DNA of 64,000 bases. Origin: Ideonella dechloratans. GTDB lineage: Bacteria; Pseudomonadota; Gammaproteobacteria; Burkholderiales; Burkholderiaceae_C. Made by a program: the position numbers and the translations under genes. Shown here piece after piece: positions 29,031-37,650 of the stretch. The notes below the pieces were generated by a model. That model had not been told where the DNA came from, made no database searches, and worked only from the letters and a program-made list of their open reading frames with translations. The stretch lies in NCBI RefSeq assembly GCF_021049305.1, contig NZ_CP088082.1, forward strand, positions 496,001 through 560,000. The letters run 5' to 3'. How positions within the stretch are numbered: position 1 is the first letter of the stretch; each line of letters begins with the position of its first letter.

Positions 29031-29710
29031 GCGTCCCCCAGGCCAACAGGGTCACGGAGCAGCTGACCCGCGCCGGCCAGGCCATCGAGCACGACAGCTT
29101 CGCCATCATCGATGCCGAGGCCGGCCCGCACCGCTACCGCGCCGAGCAGTGGCCCATCGTGCGGCGGATGATCCACGCCAATGCCGATTTCGAGTTCAAC
29201 GGCCTGACCGACTTCCACCCCGACGCGGTGGCCGCCGGCATCGCCGCCATCCGGCGCGGTGGCACGCCGGTGGTGGCCGATGTGGAGATGATCTGCTCGG
29301 GCCTGTCGGCGCCGCGCCTGGCGCACTTCGGCATGGCCACGCATCAGTTCATCAGCGACGCCGATGTGATCGCCGCGGCCCAGGCCGAGGACAGCACCCG
29401 CGCCGTGCAGGCCATGCGCAAGGCCCATCGCCTGGGCCTGCTGCAGGGCGCCATCGTCGGCATCGGCAACGCGCCCACCGCGCTGATCGAGCTGGTGCGC
29501 CTGATCCGCGAGGAGGGGGTGCGACCGGCCCTGGTGATCGGCATGCCGGTGGGCTTTGTCTCGGCGGCCGAGTCCAAGGACCTGATGGCCGCACAGGCCG
29601 AGGTGCCCTGGATCGTCATCCGCGGCCGCAAGGGCGGCTCCACCCTGGTGGTGGCGGCCCTGCATGCGCTGCTGGCCCTGGCCGAAGCCGCGGAGCGCGC
29701 CCCGGCATGA
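29027..29710 (+). CDS. cobH: Precorrin-8X / cobalt-precorrin-8 methylmutase
   Basis: 227 aa, normal CobH/CbiC length. The catalytic His is H50 in RRMIHANADFEF. Other landmarks are ADVEMICSGL, GNAPTALIELVRLI, and MPVGFVSAAESKD. It shifts the C11 methyl to C12, giving (cob)hydrogenobyrinate. It overlaps cbiX and cbiD by 4 bp each. Confidence 0.95.
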   Translation: MSVPQANRVTEQLTRAGQAIEHDSFAIIDAEAGPHRYRAEQWPIVRRMIHANADFEFNGLTDFHPDAVAAGIAAIRRGGTPVVADVEMICSGLSAPRLAHFGMATHQFISDADVIAAAQAEDSTRAVQAMRKAHRLGLLQGAIVGIGNAPTALIELVRLIREEGVRPALVIGMPVGFVSAAESKDLMAAQAEVPWIVIRGRKGGSTLVVAALHALLALAEAAERAPA

Positions 29711-30825
29711 TGGAGAAGACCGTCCGGCGCGGCGAGCGCACCGGCTTCACCACCGGCGCCTGCTCGGCTGCGGCCGCGCGGGCGGCGGCGCTGGGCCTGG
29801 TGACGGGCGCGGTGCCGGCCACGGTGGAGAGCCTGCTGCCCAACGGCCAGCGGGTGGTCTTTGCCGTGCAGGACGGACATGCGGACGGGCAGAGCGCCCA
29901 CGCCATGGTGGTCAAGTTCGCGGGCGACGACCCCGACTGCACCGACGGCGCCCACCTCACTGTGGACCTGCGCCGCCTGCCGGGCCTGGCCGGTGTGGTG
30001 ACGCTGCGCGGTGGCGTGGGCGTGGGCACGGTGACCATGGCGGGCCTGGGACTTGAGGTGGGCGGCCCCGCCATCAACCCGGTGCCCCGCCGCAACATCG
30101 AGGACAACCTGCGCGAGGTCGCCGCCGAGCTGCTGGCGCGCGACGGGCTGGAAGTCACCGTCTCCGTGCCGCAAGGCGAGGAGATGGCCAAGAAGACCCA
30201 CAACGCGCGGCTGGGCATCCTGGGCGGCATCTCCATCCTGGGCACCACCGGCATCGTCAAGCCCTACAGCACCTCGGCCTGGCGGGCCAGCGTGGTGCAG
30301 GGCGTGCAGCTGGCGGCCACCTTGCCGCACGGCGTGGTGGTGCTCACCACCGGCGGGCGCACCGAGAAGTTCGCGATGGCCGAGCGCCCGCAGTTGCCCG
30401 CCACCTGCTTCGTGCAGATGGGCGACTTTCTGCGCTACGCGCTGGACGAGGCGGTGGCCCGCGGCCTGCGCGAGGTGGTCATCGCCGGCATGGTGGGCAA
30501 GCTCACCAAGATCGCCCAGGGCGAGACCATCACCCACGCCAACCGGGCCGAGGTGGACACCGCGCTGCTGGCCCGGCTGGCGGCCGAGGTGGGCGCGCCG
30601 CCCGACGAATGCGCGGCCATCGCCGCTGCCGAGACCGCCCGCTTCGCCGCCGAGCGCATGGCGGCGCTGGGTCGGGTCGACGCCTTCCACACCCGCCTGG
30701 CCCAGGCCGTGGTGGCCACCCTGAGCGACCCGGCGCGCTACGGCGGGCGCTTTCGCCTGCAGGTGCTGGTCTGTGATTTCGAGGGCCGGAAGCTGGCCGA
30801 AGCCGCTTCTGCCCCCTGTTGCTGA
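29707..30825 (+). CDS. cbiD: Cobalt-precorrin-5B C1-methyltransferase
   Basis: 372 aa. The diagnostic N-terminus is RTGFTTGACSAAAARAA (11-27). GVGVGTVTMAGLGLEVGGPA, PRRNIEDNLREV, GGISILGTTGIVKPYS and MVGKLTKIAQGE follow. CbiD belongs to the oxygen-independent route and replaces the methylation step done by CobF, so its presence supports early cobalt insertion. The C-terminus ends in CC. The next start follows after a single base. Confidence 0.95.
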   Translation: MMEKTVRRGERTGFTTGACSAAAARAAALGLVTGAVPATVESLLPNGQRVVFAVQDGHADGQSAHAMVVKFAGDDPDCTDGAHLTVDLRRLPGLAGVVTLRGGVGVGTVTMAGLGLEVGGPAINPVPRRNIEDNLREVAAELLARDGLEVTVSVPQGEEMAKKTHNARLGILGGISILGTTGIVKPYSTSAWRASVVQGVQLAATLPHGVVVLTTGGRTEKFAMAERPQLPATCFVQMGDFLRYALDEAVARGLREVVIAGMVGKLTKIAQGETITHANRAEVDTALLARLAAEVGAPPDECAAIAAAETARFAAERMAALGRVDAFHTRLAQAVVATLSDPARYGGRFRLQVLVCDFEGRKLAEAASAPCC

Positions 30826-30826
30826 G

Positions 30827-32176
30827 ATGCCCATGAAAGACTCCCTGGAACCGGGGTTCCGCGACCCCAACCCCTGCCGCGTGATCGGCGTGCTGGACGA
30901 CGGCGCCGCCAGCCTGGACGCCACGGCCCTGGCCCATCTGCGCACGGCCGATGTGGTGATCGGCGCCACCCGGCAGCTGCAGACCCTGGCCGCGGAGATC
31001 CGCCCCGAGGCGCGCCGGCTCGACCTGGGCGGCGCGCTGGCCCGGGTGCCCGGCTGGGTGGACGCGGCCCGGGCCGAGGGCCAGCGGGTGGTGGTGCTGG
31101 CCAGTGGCGACCCGTTGTGCCACGGCATCGCCGCCTACCTGGGCGCGCGCCTGTGTCTGGACGCGCTGGAGGTGCTGCCCAACCGCTCCACGCTGCAGCT
31201 GGCCTGCGCCCGCATCGGCCTGGCCTGGCAGGACGCCGTCATCGTCTCCATCCATGGCAGCGATGCCGGCGAATGGGCGGCGGGCGCCGAGCCCGGCCAC
31301 GGCCTGTATCGGCTGGCCCAGGCCCTGCGCCAGCACGACCGCCTGCTGGTGCTCACCAGCCCGGACAACAGCCCCGACCGCGTGGCCCGCCTGCTGCTGG
31401 CCGAGGGCCTGGGCGAGGACTTCCAGCTGGCGGTGGCCGAATGCCTGCTGCAACCGGGCGAGCGGGTGCGCAGCGGCCTGAGCGCGGCCGAGGCCGCCAC
31501 GCTGCGCTTTGCCGATCCCAATGTGCTGCTGCTGTGGCGGCTGCAGCCGCGCCAGCCCGCCGTGCGTTTCGGCCTGGCCGATGCGGCCTATGCCCAGCGC
31601 CAGCCCCGGGGCAACCAGGAAGGGGGCCTGATCACCAAGCAGGAGGTGCGCGCCGTCAGCCTGGCGCGGCTGCAACTGCGGACCGACAGCCGCGTCTGGG
31701 ACCTGGGCGCGGGCAGCGGCTCGGTGGGCCTGGAGGCCGCGCGTCTGTGTCCGCAGGGCCATGTCTGGGCCATCGAGAAGAACGCCGACGATGTGGCCAT
31801 CGCCGCGCGCAACCGCGCAGCCTTCGGCGTCAGCAATCACACCCTGGTGCACGGCAGGGCGCCTGAACACCTGGACCGCTGGCCCGACCCGGACGCCGTC
31901 TTCATCGGCGGCTCCGGCGGCGAGCTGGCCGGGCTGATCACGCTGTGCCTGGCCCGCCTGCGCCCGGGCGGCTGGCTGGTGATGAACTTCGTGACCTTGG
32001 AGAACCTGGCCACCGCCACCCAGGCCCTGACCGAAGCTGGGGCGGCCTGGGATGTGCTGCAGTTGCAGGCGGCGCGCAGCAAGCCCATCCTGCAGATGCA
32101 CCGGATGGCGGCCGAGAACCCGGTGTGGATCGTCTGCGCCCAGCGCGGCACCGCGCCTGAGGAGGCGAGCGCATGA
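30827..32176 (+). CDS. cobL: CbiE-CbiT fusion: precorrin-6Y C5,15-methyltransferase (decarboxylating)
   Basis: 449 aa, two domains. The CbiE-like tetrapyrrole methylase occupies about 15-235 (VVIGATRQLQTL, VLASGDPLCHG near 90-100, LPNRSTLQLAC). The CbiT-like Rossmann methylase occupies about 250-445, with SAM motif DLGAGSGSVGLEAA from 292. The fusion equals CobL, methylating C5 and C15 with loss of the C12 acetate carboxyl. Start ATG at 30827 or 30833; both are close to the cbiD stop. It overlaps cobI. Confidence 0.94.
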   Translation: MPMKDSLEPGFRDPNPCRVIGVLDDGAASLDATALAHLRTADVVIGATRQLQTLAAEIRPEARRLDLGGALARVPGWVDAARAEGQRVVVLASGDPLCHGIAAYLGARLCLDALEVLPNRSTLQLACARIGLAWQDAVIVSIHGSDAGEWAAGAEPGHGLYRLAQALRQHDRLLVLTSPDNSPDRVARLLLAEGLGEDFQLAVAECLLQPGERVRSGLSAAEAATLRFADPNVLLLWRLQPRQPAVRFGLADAAYAQRQPRGNQEGGLITKQEVRAVSLARLQLRTDSRVWDLGAGSGSVGLEAARLCPQGHVWAIEKNADDVAIAARNRAAFGVSNHTLVHGRAPEHLDRWPDPDAVFIGGSGGELAGLITLCLARLRPGGWLVMNFVTLENLATATQALTEAGAAWDVLQLQAARSKPILQMHRMAAENPVWIVCAQRGTAPEEASA

Positions 32177-32979
32177 CGGTCCCCGTGACCCCCGGCACCC
32201 TGATCGGCGTCAGCCTGGGCCCGGGCGATCCGGAGCTGATCACTCGCGCGGCCTGGGCCCAGCTGCAGCGCCAAGAGGTGGTGTGGGTCTACCCGGCCCG
32301 CAGCACCAAGACGCCCAGCTACGCCTTCGACATCGCCCGGCGCGCGGGCCTGACGCCGCCGGCCGAGCACCAGGCCCTGCTGTTCCCCATGACGCACGAC
32401 GCCGAGAAGCTGCTGCGCCACTGGCAGCGCGCGGCCGAGACGGTGCTGCCCTGGCTGCAGGCCGGGCGCGACGTGCTCTTCCTGGTGGAGGGCGACGCCA
32501 GCACCTACGCGACCTTCGGCCACCTGGCCCGCACGCTGCAGGCCCTGGTGCCGGGCCTGCCGGTGCAAACCCTGGCCGGCGTCAATGCCTTCACGGCGGC
32601 CTGCGCGCGCCTGGGCCGGCCGCTGTCCGAGCAGGACGACACGGTGGCCATCGTGCCGGCGGCCTACGGCGTGGATGCGCTGGACCGCTTGCTGCCCGAG
32701 TTCGACACCCTGGTGCTGCTGAAGGTCAAGCCGCTGATCGAGCCGATCTTCGACTGGCTGATCGCGCGCGGCCTGCTGGCCGGTGCCGACTTCATCGAGC
32801 GCTGCGGCGCCCCGGACGAGCGGGTGTACCGCGGCGCCGAGATGCTGGCTCTGCGCGGTCAGCCGGTCAGCTACCTGTCGCTGCTGCTGGTGCGCCATGG
32901 GCAGCGCCTGCGCGGCGAGCGCATCCGCGGCTGCCTGAAGAAGACCGCCCCCACCCTGGCTCCCCTCGACACGCCATGA
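32173..32979 (+). CDS. cobI: Precorrin-2 / cobalt-factor II C20-methyltransferase
   Basis: 268 aa. GVSLGPGDPELITRAAW near the start (GPGDPE 16-21), PARSTKTPSYAFDIA, and FLVEGDASTYATFGH (EGDASTY 106-112), the CobI/CbiL fingerprint. LAGVNAFTAACARLGRPL and LLKVKPLIE follow. It adds the C20 methyl after cobalt insertion. Confidence 0.94.
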   Translation: MTVPVTPGTLIGVSLGPGDPELITRAAWAQLQRQEVVWVYPARSTKTPSYAFDIARRAGLTPPAEHQALLFPMTHDAEKLLRHWQRAAETVLPWLQAGRDVLFLVEGDASTYATFGHLARTLQALVPGLPVQTLAGVNAFTAACARLGRPLSEQDDTVAIVPAAYGVDALDRLLPEFDTLVLLKVKPLIEPIFDWLIARGLLAGADFIERCGAPDERVYRGAEMLALRGQPVSYLSLLLVRHGQRLRGERIRGCLKKTAPTLAPLDTP

Positions 32980-33737
32980 ACGACCTGTCCTTCTCACCCC
33001 CGGTGCCCCGCACGGTGCTGGTGGCCCTGACCAAGCACGGCGCCGCCCAGGCCGTGGCCCTGGCGCGGCAGCTGCCCGCGGCCGAGGTCTGTGTGGCGGC
33101 CAAGTTCGCCGCCGCCTTCGCCGGCCAGCTCAACCCGGTGCGCGCCTACGAGGGCGCCTTCAAGGACGAGGTGCCCGGCCTGTTCGCGCACTACGACCAG
33201 ATCGTCTTCTTCGTCTCGCTGGGTGCGGTGGTGCGGCTGATCGCCCCGCACCTGAAGAGCAAGGACGAGGACCCCGGCGTGCTGGTGGTGGACGACGCCG
33301 CGCAGTTCGTCATCCCGGTGCTCTCGGGCCATGTGGGCGGTGCCAACGCCATGGCCGAGACGGTGGCCGCGCTGCTGGGCGCCACGCCGGTGCTGACCAC
33401 CGCCTCCGACGTGGGCAGGACGATTCCGGTGGACATCCTGGGCCGCGAGCTGGGCTGGACCGTGGAGGCCCCCAAGCTCAACATCACCCGCGTGTCGGCG
33501 GCGGTGGTCAACGAGGAGCCGGTGGCCTTTGTGCAGGAAGCCGGCAGCCCGCACTGGTGGACCCGGCCCACGCCGCTGCCGGCCCACATCCACCGCTTCA
33601 CCCGTTTCGACGAGGTCGACCTGGACCGCTATGCCGCCGTGCTGTGGGTCACCCACGCGCCGGTGCCGCCCGCGCTGTGGCAGTGGCTGGACCAGCGTTT
33701 GGTGGTCTACCGGCCGCCGCTGGAGGACCGGACATGA
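32976..33737 (+). CDS. cbiG: Cobalt-precorrin-5A hydrolase domain protein (CbiG N-terminal/central part)
   Basis: 253 aa. The CbiG core is clear: FFVSLGAVVRLIAPHL, EDPGVLVVDDAAQFVIPVL, LSGHVGGAN (116-124), and TTASDVGRTIPVDILGRELGW. CbiG opens the ring-A delta-lactone and releases acetaldehyde. The C-terminal domain of classical CbiG is on a separate overlapping gene (33734), so the enzyme is split here. Confidence 0.92.
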   Translation: MNDLSFSPPVPRTVLVALTKHGAAQAVALARQLPAAEVCVAAKFAAAFAGQLNPVRAYEGAFKDEVPGLFAHYDQIVFFVSLGAVVRLIAPHLKSKDEDPGVLVVDDAAQFVIPVLSGHVGGANAMAETVAALLGATPVLTTASDVGRTIPVDILGRELGWTVEAPKLNITRVSAAVVNEEPVAFVQEAGSPHWWTRPTPLPAHIHRFTRFDEVDLDRYAAVLWVTHAPVPPALWQWLDQRLVVYRPPLEDRT

Positions 33738-34165
33738 AGATCGCACTGGGCCTGGGTTGCGACCGCGGCACGCCGCTGGACACCTTCGAGCAGGCGGTGA
33801 CCCGCGCCCTGGTGGAGGTGCGTCTGCGCCACGGCTGGGCCGAGCTGCAGGTGGTGGGCATGGGCAGCATCGACCTCAAGGCCGACGAGATCGGCATGCT
33901 GGCCCTGGCCCGCCACCGCGGCTGGCCGCTGCGCTTTTTCACGCCCCAGGCGCTGGCGGCGGTGCCGGTGCCCAACCCGTCCGAGACCGTGCGCCGCCAC
34001 ACCGGCACCCCCTCGGTCAGCGAGGCCGCGGCCCTGCTGGTGGCCGGTGCCCGTGGCCCCGAGGCCTTGCTGCTGGAGAAGTTGCGCGTGAAGGGCGCCG
34101 ATGGCCGCAACGCCACCGTCTCGGTGGCCTGGGCCGAACCCATGAACCCCGGAGAGAACGCATGA
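33734..34165 (+). CDS. cobE: CobE / CbiG C-terminal domain protein
   Basis: 143 aa. LGLGCDRGTPLDTFEQAV at the start, then GSIDLKADEIGMLALARHRG, FFTPQALAAVPVPNPSETV and GTPSVSEAAALL: the CbiG_C/CobE fold. In aerobic-type clusters CobE is separate with no settled role; in CbiG it is fused. Its ATGA overlap with the truncated cbiG suggests that the two polypeptides act together. Confidence 0.9.
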   Translation: MKIALGLGCDRGTPLDTFEQAVTRALVEVRLRHGWAELQVVGMGSIDLKADEIGMLALARHRGWPLRFFTPQALAAVPVPNPSETVRRHTGTPSVSEAAALLVAGARGPEALLLEKLRVKGADGRNATVSVAWAEPMNPGENA

Positions 34166-35163
34166 ACGATGTGACTGAGACGGCCGCGCCCGCGGGCAAG
34201 ATCATGCTGGTGGGCATCGGCCCCGGCAGCGTGGAACACATGACCGGCCGCGCCCGCGCGGCCATCGCCGAGGCGGACACCATCATCGGCTACGTCACCT
34301 ACATCAAGCTGGTGGCCGACCTGATCGAGGGCAAGGAGGTCATCCGCAAGAGCATGACCGAGGAGCTGGACCGCGCCATCGAAGCCCTGGCCCGCGCCCG
34401 CGCCGGCAAGAAGGTGGCCCTGGTGTCCTCGGGCGATGCGGGCGTCTACGGCATGGCCGGGCCCACCTACGAGGTGCTGTTCGAGGCCGGCTGGACGCCC
34501 GACTCGGGCATCGCCGTCGAAATCGTGCCCGGCGCCTCGGCGCTCAACAGCTGCGCCGCCTTGGTGGGCGCGCCGCTGACGCACGACTTCTGCGCCATCT
34601 CGCTGTCGGACCTGCTGACCCCCTGGCCGGTCATCGCCCGCCGGCTGGACGCGGTGGCCCAGGCCGACTTCGTCGTCGCGCTCTACAACCCCAAGAGCGG
34701 GCGGCGCACCCAGCAGATCGTGCAGGCCCAGCAGCTCTTGCTGCGCCACCGCCGGCCGGACACGCCGGTGGCCATCGTCAAGAGCGCCTACCGCCGCCGC
34801 GAGCAGATCAGCTTCACCACGCTGGACCAGATGGCCGAGGCCGACATCGGCATGCTCAGCACCGTGCTGATCGGCAACAGCCAGACCTTTGTGCGCGAGG
34901 GCCGCATGGTCACCCCGCGCGGCTACGCCAACAAGTACGCGCTGGAAGAGGGCGGCGCCACCCGCGCCGGCGAGCAGGCCGGGCGGTCCCTCTCCACCGG
35001 CCTTCTGGGCTGGCTGCGGGCCCTGCAGGCCGAACACCAGGCCGGCGCCACCCCGGACGAGCTGGCCCGCCGCCACCGCCTGCCGGCCGACTACATCGTG
35101 CAGGCCCTGCTGGCACCGGCCGAGGCCCCCACGGCGGCGGCGGCCGAGGAGGGCGAGGCATGA
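34162..35163 (+). CDS. cobJ: Precorrin-3B / cobalt-factor III C17-methyltransferase
   Basis: 333 aa. The methylase core begins KIMLVGIGPGS and contains ADTIIGYVTYIKLV, LVSSGDAGVYGMAGP, VPGASALNSCAALVGAPL, and FVVALYNPKSGRRT, the CobJ/CbiH ring-contraction signatures. The C-terminus (about 255-333) is an extra helical extension not in the catalytic core. It is sandwiched by ATGA overlaps between cobE and the ferredoxin gene. Confidence 0.94.
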   Translation: MNDVTETAAPAGKIMLVGIGPGSVEHMTGRARAAIAEADTIIGYVTYIKLVADLIEGKEVIRKSMTEELDRAIEALARARAGKKVALVSSGDAGVYGMAGPTYEVLFEAGWTPDSGIAVEIVPGASALNSCAALVGAPLTHDFCAISLSDLLTPWPVIARRLDAVAQADFVVALYNPKSGRRTQQIVQAQQLLLRHRRPDTPVAIVKSAYRRREQISFTTLDQMAEADIGMLSTVLIGNSQTFVREGRMVTPRGYANKYALEEGGATRAGEQAGRSLSTGLLGWLRALQAEHQAGATPDELARRHRLPADYIVQALLAPAEAPTAAAAEEGEA

Positions 35164-35588
35164 GCGAGGCGACGAACCCCGTGCCCATCGTCCCGGCCGA
35201 CGCGCTGCCGCGCCCGCGCATCGGTGCGTATGCGCGACATCTGCTGGTGTGCACCGGCCCGCGCTGCGCGCAGGAGGGACAATCGCAGGCCTTGTTCGAC
35301 AGCCTGGGCGACAAGCTCAAGGCCGCCGGGCTGAACGAAGGTGCCCTGCGGGTCAAGCGCAGCCGGGTGAGTTGCTTTGCCGCGTGCAAGGGCGGCCCCA
35401 TCCTCTGCGTGCAGCCCGACGGCACCTGGTACGACAACGTGACCCCCGAGACCATGGACCGCATCATCGACGAACACCTGCGCCACGGCCGGCCCGTGGC
35501 TGACCGGGTGTTCCACCAGGGACCGGGCTGCGCGGCCACCGCCGCCGACGACGAGACCCTGGGCCTGGAAGGAGACCGCGCGGCGTGA
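35160..35588 (+). CDS. Thioredoxin-like [2Fe-2S] ferredoxin within the cobalamin operon
   Basis: 142 aa. The fold is that of the thioredoxin-like ferredoxins: HLLVCTGPRC (C31, C36), then SCFAACKGGPILCVQPDG (C72, C76, C83), and WYDNVTPETMDRIIDEHL. Such proteins often sit in cobalamin clusters (called CbiW-like or cobalt-related ferredoxin). A role in supplying electrons to a corrin-pathway step, for instance cobalt reduction before adenosylation, is an inference. It overlaps cobJ and cobD by 4 bp each. Confidence 0.88.
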   Translation: MSEATNPVPIVPADALPRPRIGAYARHLLVCTGPRCAQEGQSQALFDSLGDKLKAAGLNEGALRVKRSRVSCFAACKGGPILCVQPDGTWYDNVTPETMDRIIDEHLRHGRPVADRVFHQGPGCAATAADDETLGLEGDRAA

Positions 35589-36571
35589 TCGGACTGGATC
35601 TCTCCTGGCCAGCGGCCGCCGTGGCGGTGCTGGTCGCCCTGGCCTGGGACCGGGTGCTGGGCGAGCCCCCGGCGCGTTGGCACCCGGTGGTGGCCATGGG
35701 CCGGGCCCTGGGTGCCGTCGGCCCCCGGCTGTGGCCGCTGGCACCGCGCCGGGCGGTCGTGGCGGGCGCGCTGGCCTGGGGGCTGGGCGCTGTGGCTGTG
35801 GCGGGGGTGTATGGCCTCTTGCAGGCCGGCCTGCTGTCGTCCGCCTGGCTGGGGACCGGGCCCTGGCGCTCCCTGGCCCAGGGCCTGCTGCTGGGCGTGC
35901 TGCTCAAGCCTCTGCTGGCCTGGCGCATGCTGCGCGACGAGGTGGGTGCGGTGCAGGCTGCGCTGGACCGCTCGCTGGCCGAAGGGCGCCAGCGCCTGTC
36001 CTGGCTGGTGAGCCGGCCGGTGGACCGGCTGAGTGCCGACGAGGTGCGCGAGAGCGCACTGGAGACCCTGGCCGAGAACCTCAGCGACTCGGTGGTGGCG
36101 CCGCTGTTCTGGTTTGCCGTGGCCGGCCTGCCGGGCGCGGCTCTCTACCGTTTTGCCAACACCGCCGACGCGATGTGGGGCTACCGTGACCACCGCGAGT
36201 GGGGCGGCAAGTGGGCCGCCCGCGCGGACGATGTGCTGAACTGGCCGCCCGCCCGCCTGACGGCGCTGGCCCTGTGCGCGGCGGCCGGCCGCTGGCCGGG
36301 CGCGTCTGCACTGCGCGGCCAGGCCCGGCGCACCGCCTCGCCCAACAGCGGCTGGCCCATGGGCGCGCTGGCCCTGCTGCTGGGCCGGCGCCTGGGCAAG
36401 CCGGGCGTCTATGTGCTGAACGAGGGCCATCCCGTGCCGGCGGCGGCCGATGTGCCGCGGGCGCTGCGCTGGTGTGGCCGCGTGGTGGGCGCCCTGGCCG
36501 CCATGGCCGCCCTGGTAGGCCTGGCCTGGCTGTGGGGCGGGGCGTTGTCGCTGGGCGGGGGGCGCGCATGA
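35585..36571 (+). CDS. cobD: Adenosylcobinamide-phosphate synthase
   Basis: 328 aa integral membrane protein. The motifs are WDRVLGEPPARWHPVVAMGR, ESALETLAENLSDSVVAPLF, and ALYRFANTADAMWGYR, then APRADD-like WAARADDVLNWPPARL and TASPNSGWPMGALA. It attaches aminopropanol (phosphate) to adenosylcobyric acid at the membrane. Length is normal for CobD/CbiB. Confidence 0.95.
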   Translation: MIGLDLSWPAAAVAVLVALAWDRVLGEPPARWHPVVAMGRALGAVGPRLWPLAPRRAVVAGALAWGLGAVAVAGVYGLLQAGLLSSAWLGTGPWRSLAQGLLLGVLLKPLLAWRMLRDEVGAVQAALDRSLAEGRQRLSWLVSRPVDRLSADEVRESALETLAENLSDSVVAPLFWFAVAGLPGAALYRFANTADAMWGYRDHREWGGKWAARADDVLNWPPARLTALALCAAAGRWPGASALRGQARRTASPNSGWPMGALALLLGRRLGKPGVYVLNEGHPVPAAADVPRALRWCGRVVGALAAMAALVGLAWLWGGALSLGGGRA

Positions 36572-37650
36572 GCCTCGCTCCCATGCCCTGGCCCGAGCAC
36601 GGTGGCCCCGATGGCGGGCCGGCCATCCTGCATGACTTCTCCACCAACGCCAACCCGCTGCCCCTGCCCGAGGCGCTGGTGAACGCCCTGGCTGCCACCG
36701 ACCGGCGCCGCTACCCCGACCCGCACTACGGCCGTCTGTGCGAGCGGCTGGCGGCACACCATGGTGTGCCGGCCAACCGCGTGCTGCCCACCGCCGGCAG
36801 CAGCGAGGCCATCCGCCGCCTGACCCTGCTGGCCCAGCTGCAGGGCCTGGGCGAGGCCTGGGTGCCCGCGCCCGGCTATGGCGACTACGCCGCTGCGGCC
36901 TACGCCCTGGGGCTGAAGGTGCATGGCTGGCCGGCGCCGGCCACGCTGCTGGAGGCGCTGGACCGTGCCCACCACCCGGCCCTGGTCTGGCTCAACGAGC
37001 CCTGCAATCCCACCGGGGTCAGCCTGCCGCACAGCTTCTGGCAGTCGCTGGCCGAGATCGCCTGGGCCAAGGGCCACTGGCTGGTGCTGGACCGCGCCTA
37101 CGAGCCGCTGCGGCTGGAGGGCGGCGACCCCATCCTGCCCGGCATGGCCGCGCGGGCCTGGCAGCTGTGGTCGCCCAACAAGGCGCTGGGGTTGACGGGC
37201 ATCCGCGCCGGCTATGTGCTGGCGCCCACCGAGGCCGCCGAGGGCCTGGGCCAGCGGCTGCGGGCGCTGGCGCCCAGCTGGGTGCTGTCGGCCGAGGGCG
37301 AGCAGATGCTGCTGGCCTGGTGGGGCGAGGCGGTGCAGGCCTGGTTGGCTGACAGCCGCCGCACCCTGGAACAATGGCGCACCATGCAACGCCACCTCTT
37401 GGGCGACCTGGGCTGGGCCCAGCGCGCCACGGTCACCCCCTTCTGGCTGGCGCGCCCGCCGCTGCCGGCCCGCTTGCTGGAACTGCGCCTGCGCCAGCTG
37501 CGCAGCGCCGGCCTCAAGCTGCGCGACGCCAGCTCCTTCGGCCTGCCGGGCTGGGTGCGTGTGTCCACCCAGTCGCCCGACGCCCAGGCCGCGCTGGCCC
37601 TGGTCTGGCATGACAGCCGCTGGAAGGGCGAGGAAGGCGAGGGCGCATGA
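36568..37650 (+). CDS. cobC: L-threonine-O-3-phosphate decarboxylase-like PLP enzyme
   Basis: 360 aa fold-type I aminotransferase-like protein. HDFSTNANPLPLP near residue 22, TAGSSEAIRRL, NEPCNPTG (143-150), and the PLP Lys K205 in SPNKALGLTGIRAGY. Gene position next to cobD identifies it as the aminopropanol-phosphate supplier (CobC of the Pseudomonas nomenclature, CobD of Salmonella). Note that the operon's phosphatase shares the letter C in other nomenclatures. Confidence 0.93.
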   Translation: MSLAPMPWPEHGGPDGGPAILHDFSTNANPLPLPEALVNALAATDRRRYPDPHYGRLCERLAAHHGVPANRVLPTAGSSEAIRRLTLLAQLQGLGEAWVPAPGYGDYAAAAYALGLKVHGWPAPATLLEALDRAHHPALVWLNEPCNPTGVSLPHSFWQSLAEIAWAKGHWLVLDRAYEPLRLEGGDPILPGMAARAWQLWSPNKALGLTGIRAGYVLAPTEAAEGLGQRLRALAPSWVLSAEGEQMLLAWWGEAVQAWLADSRRTLEQWRTMQRHLLGDLGWAQRATVTPFWLARPPLPARLLELRLRQLRSAGLKLRDASSFGLPGWVRVSTQSPDAQAALALVWHDSRWKGEEGEGA

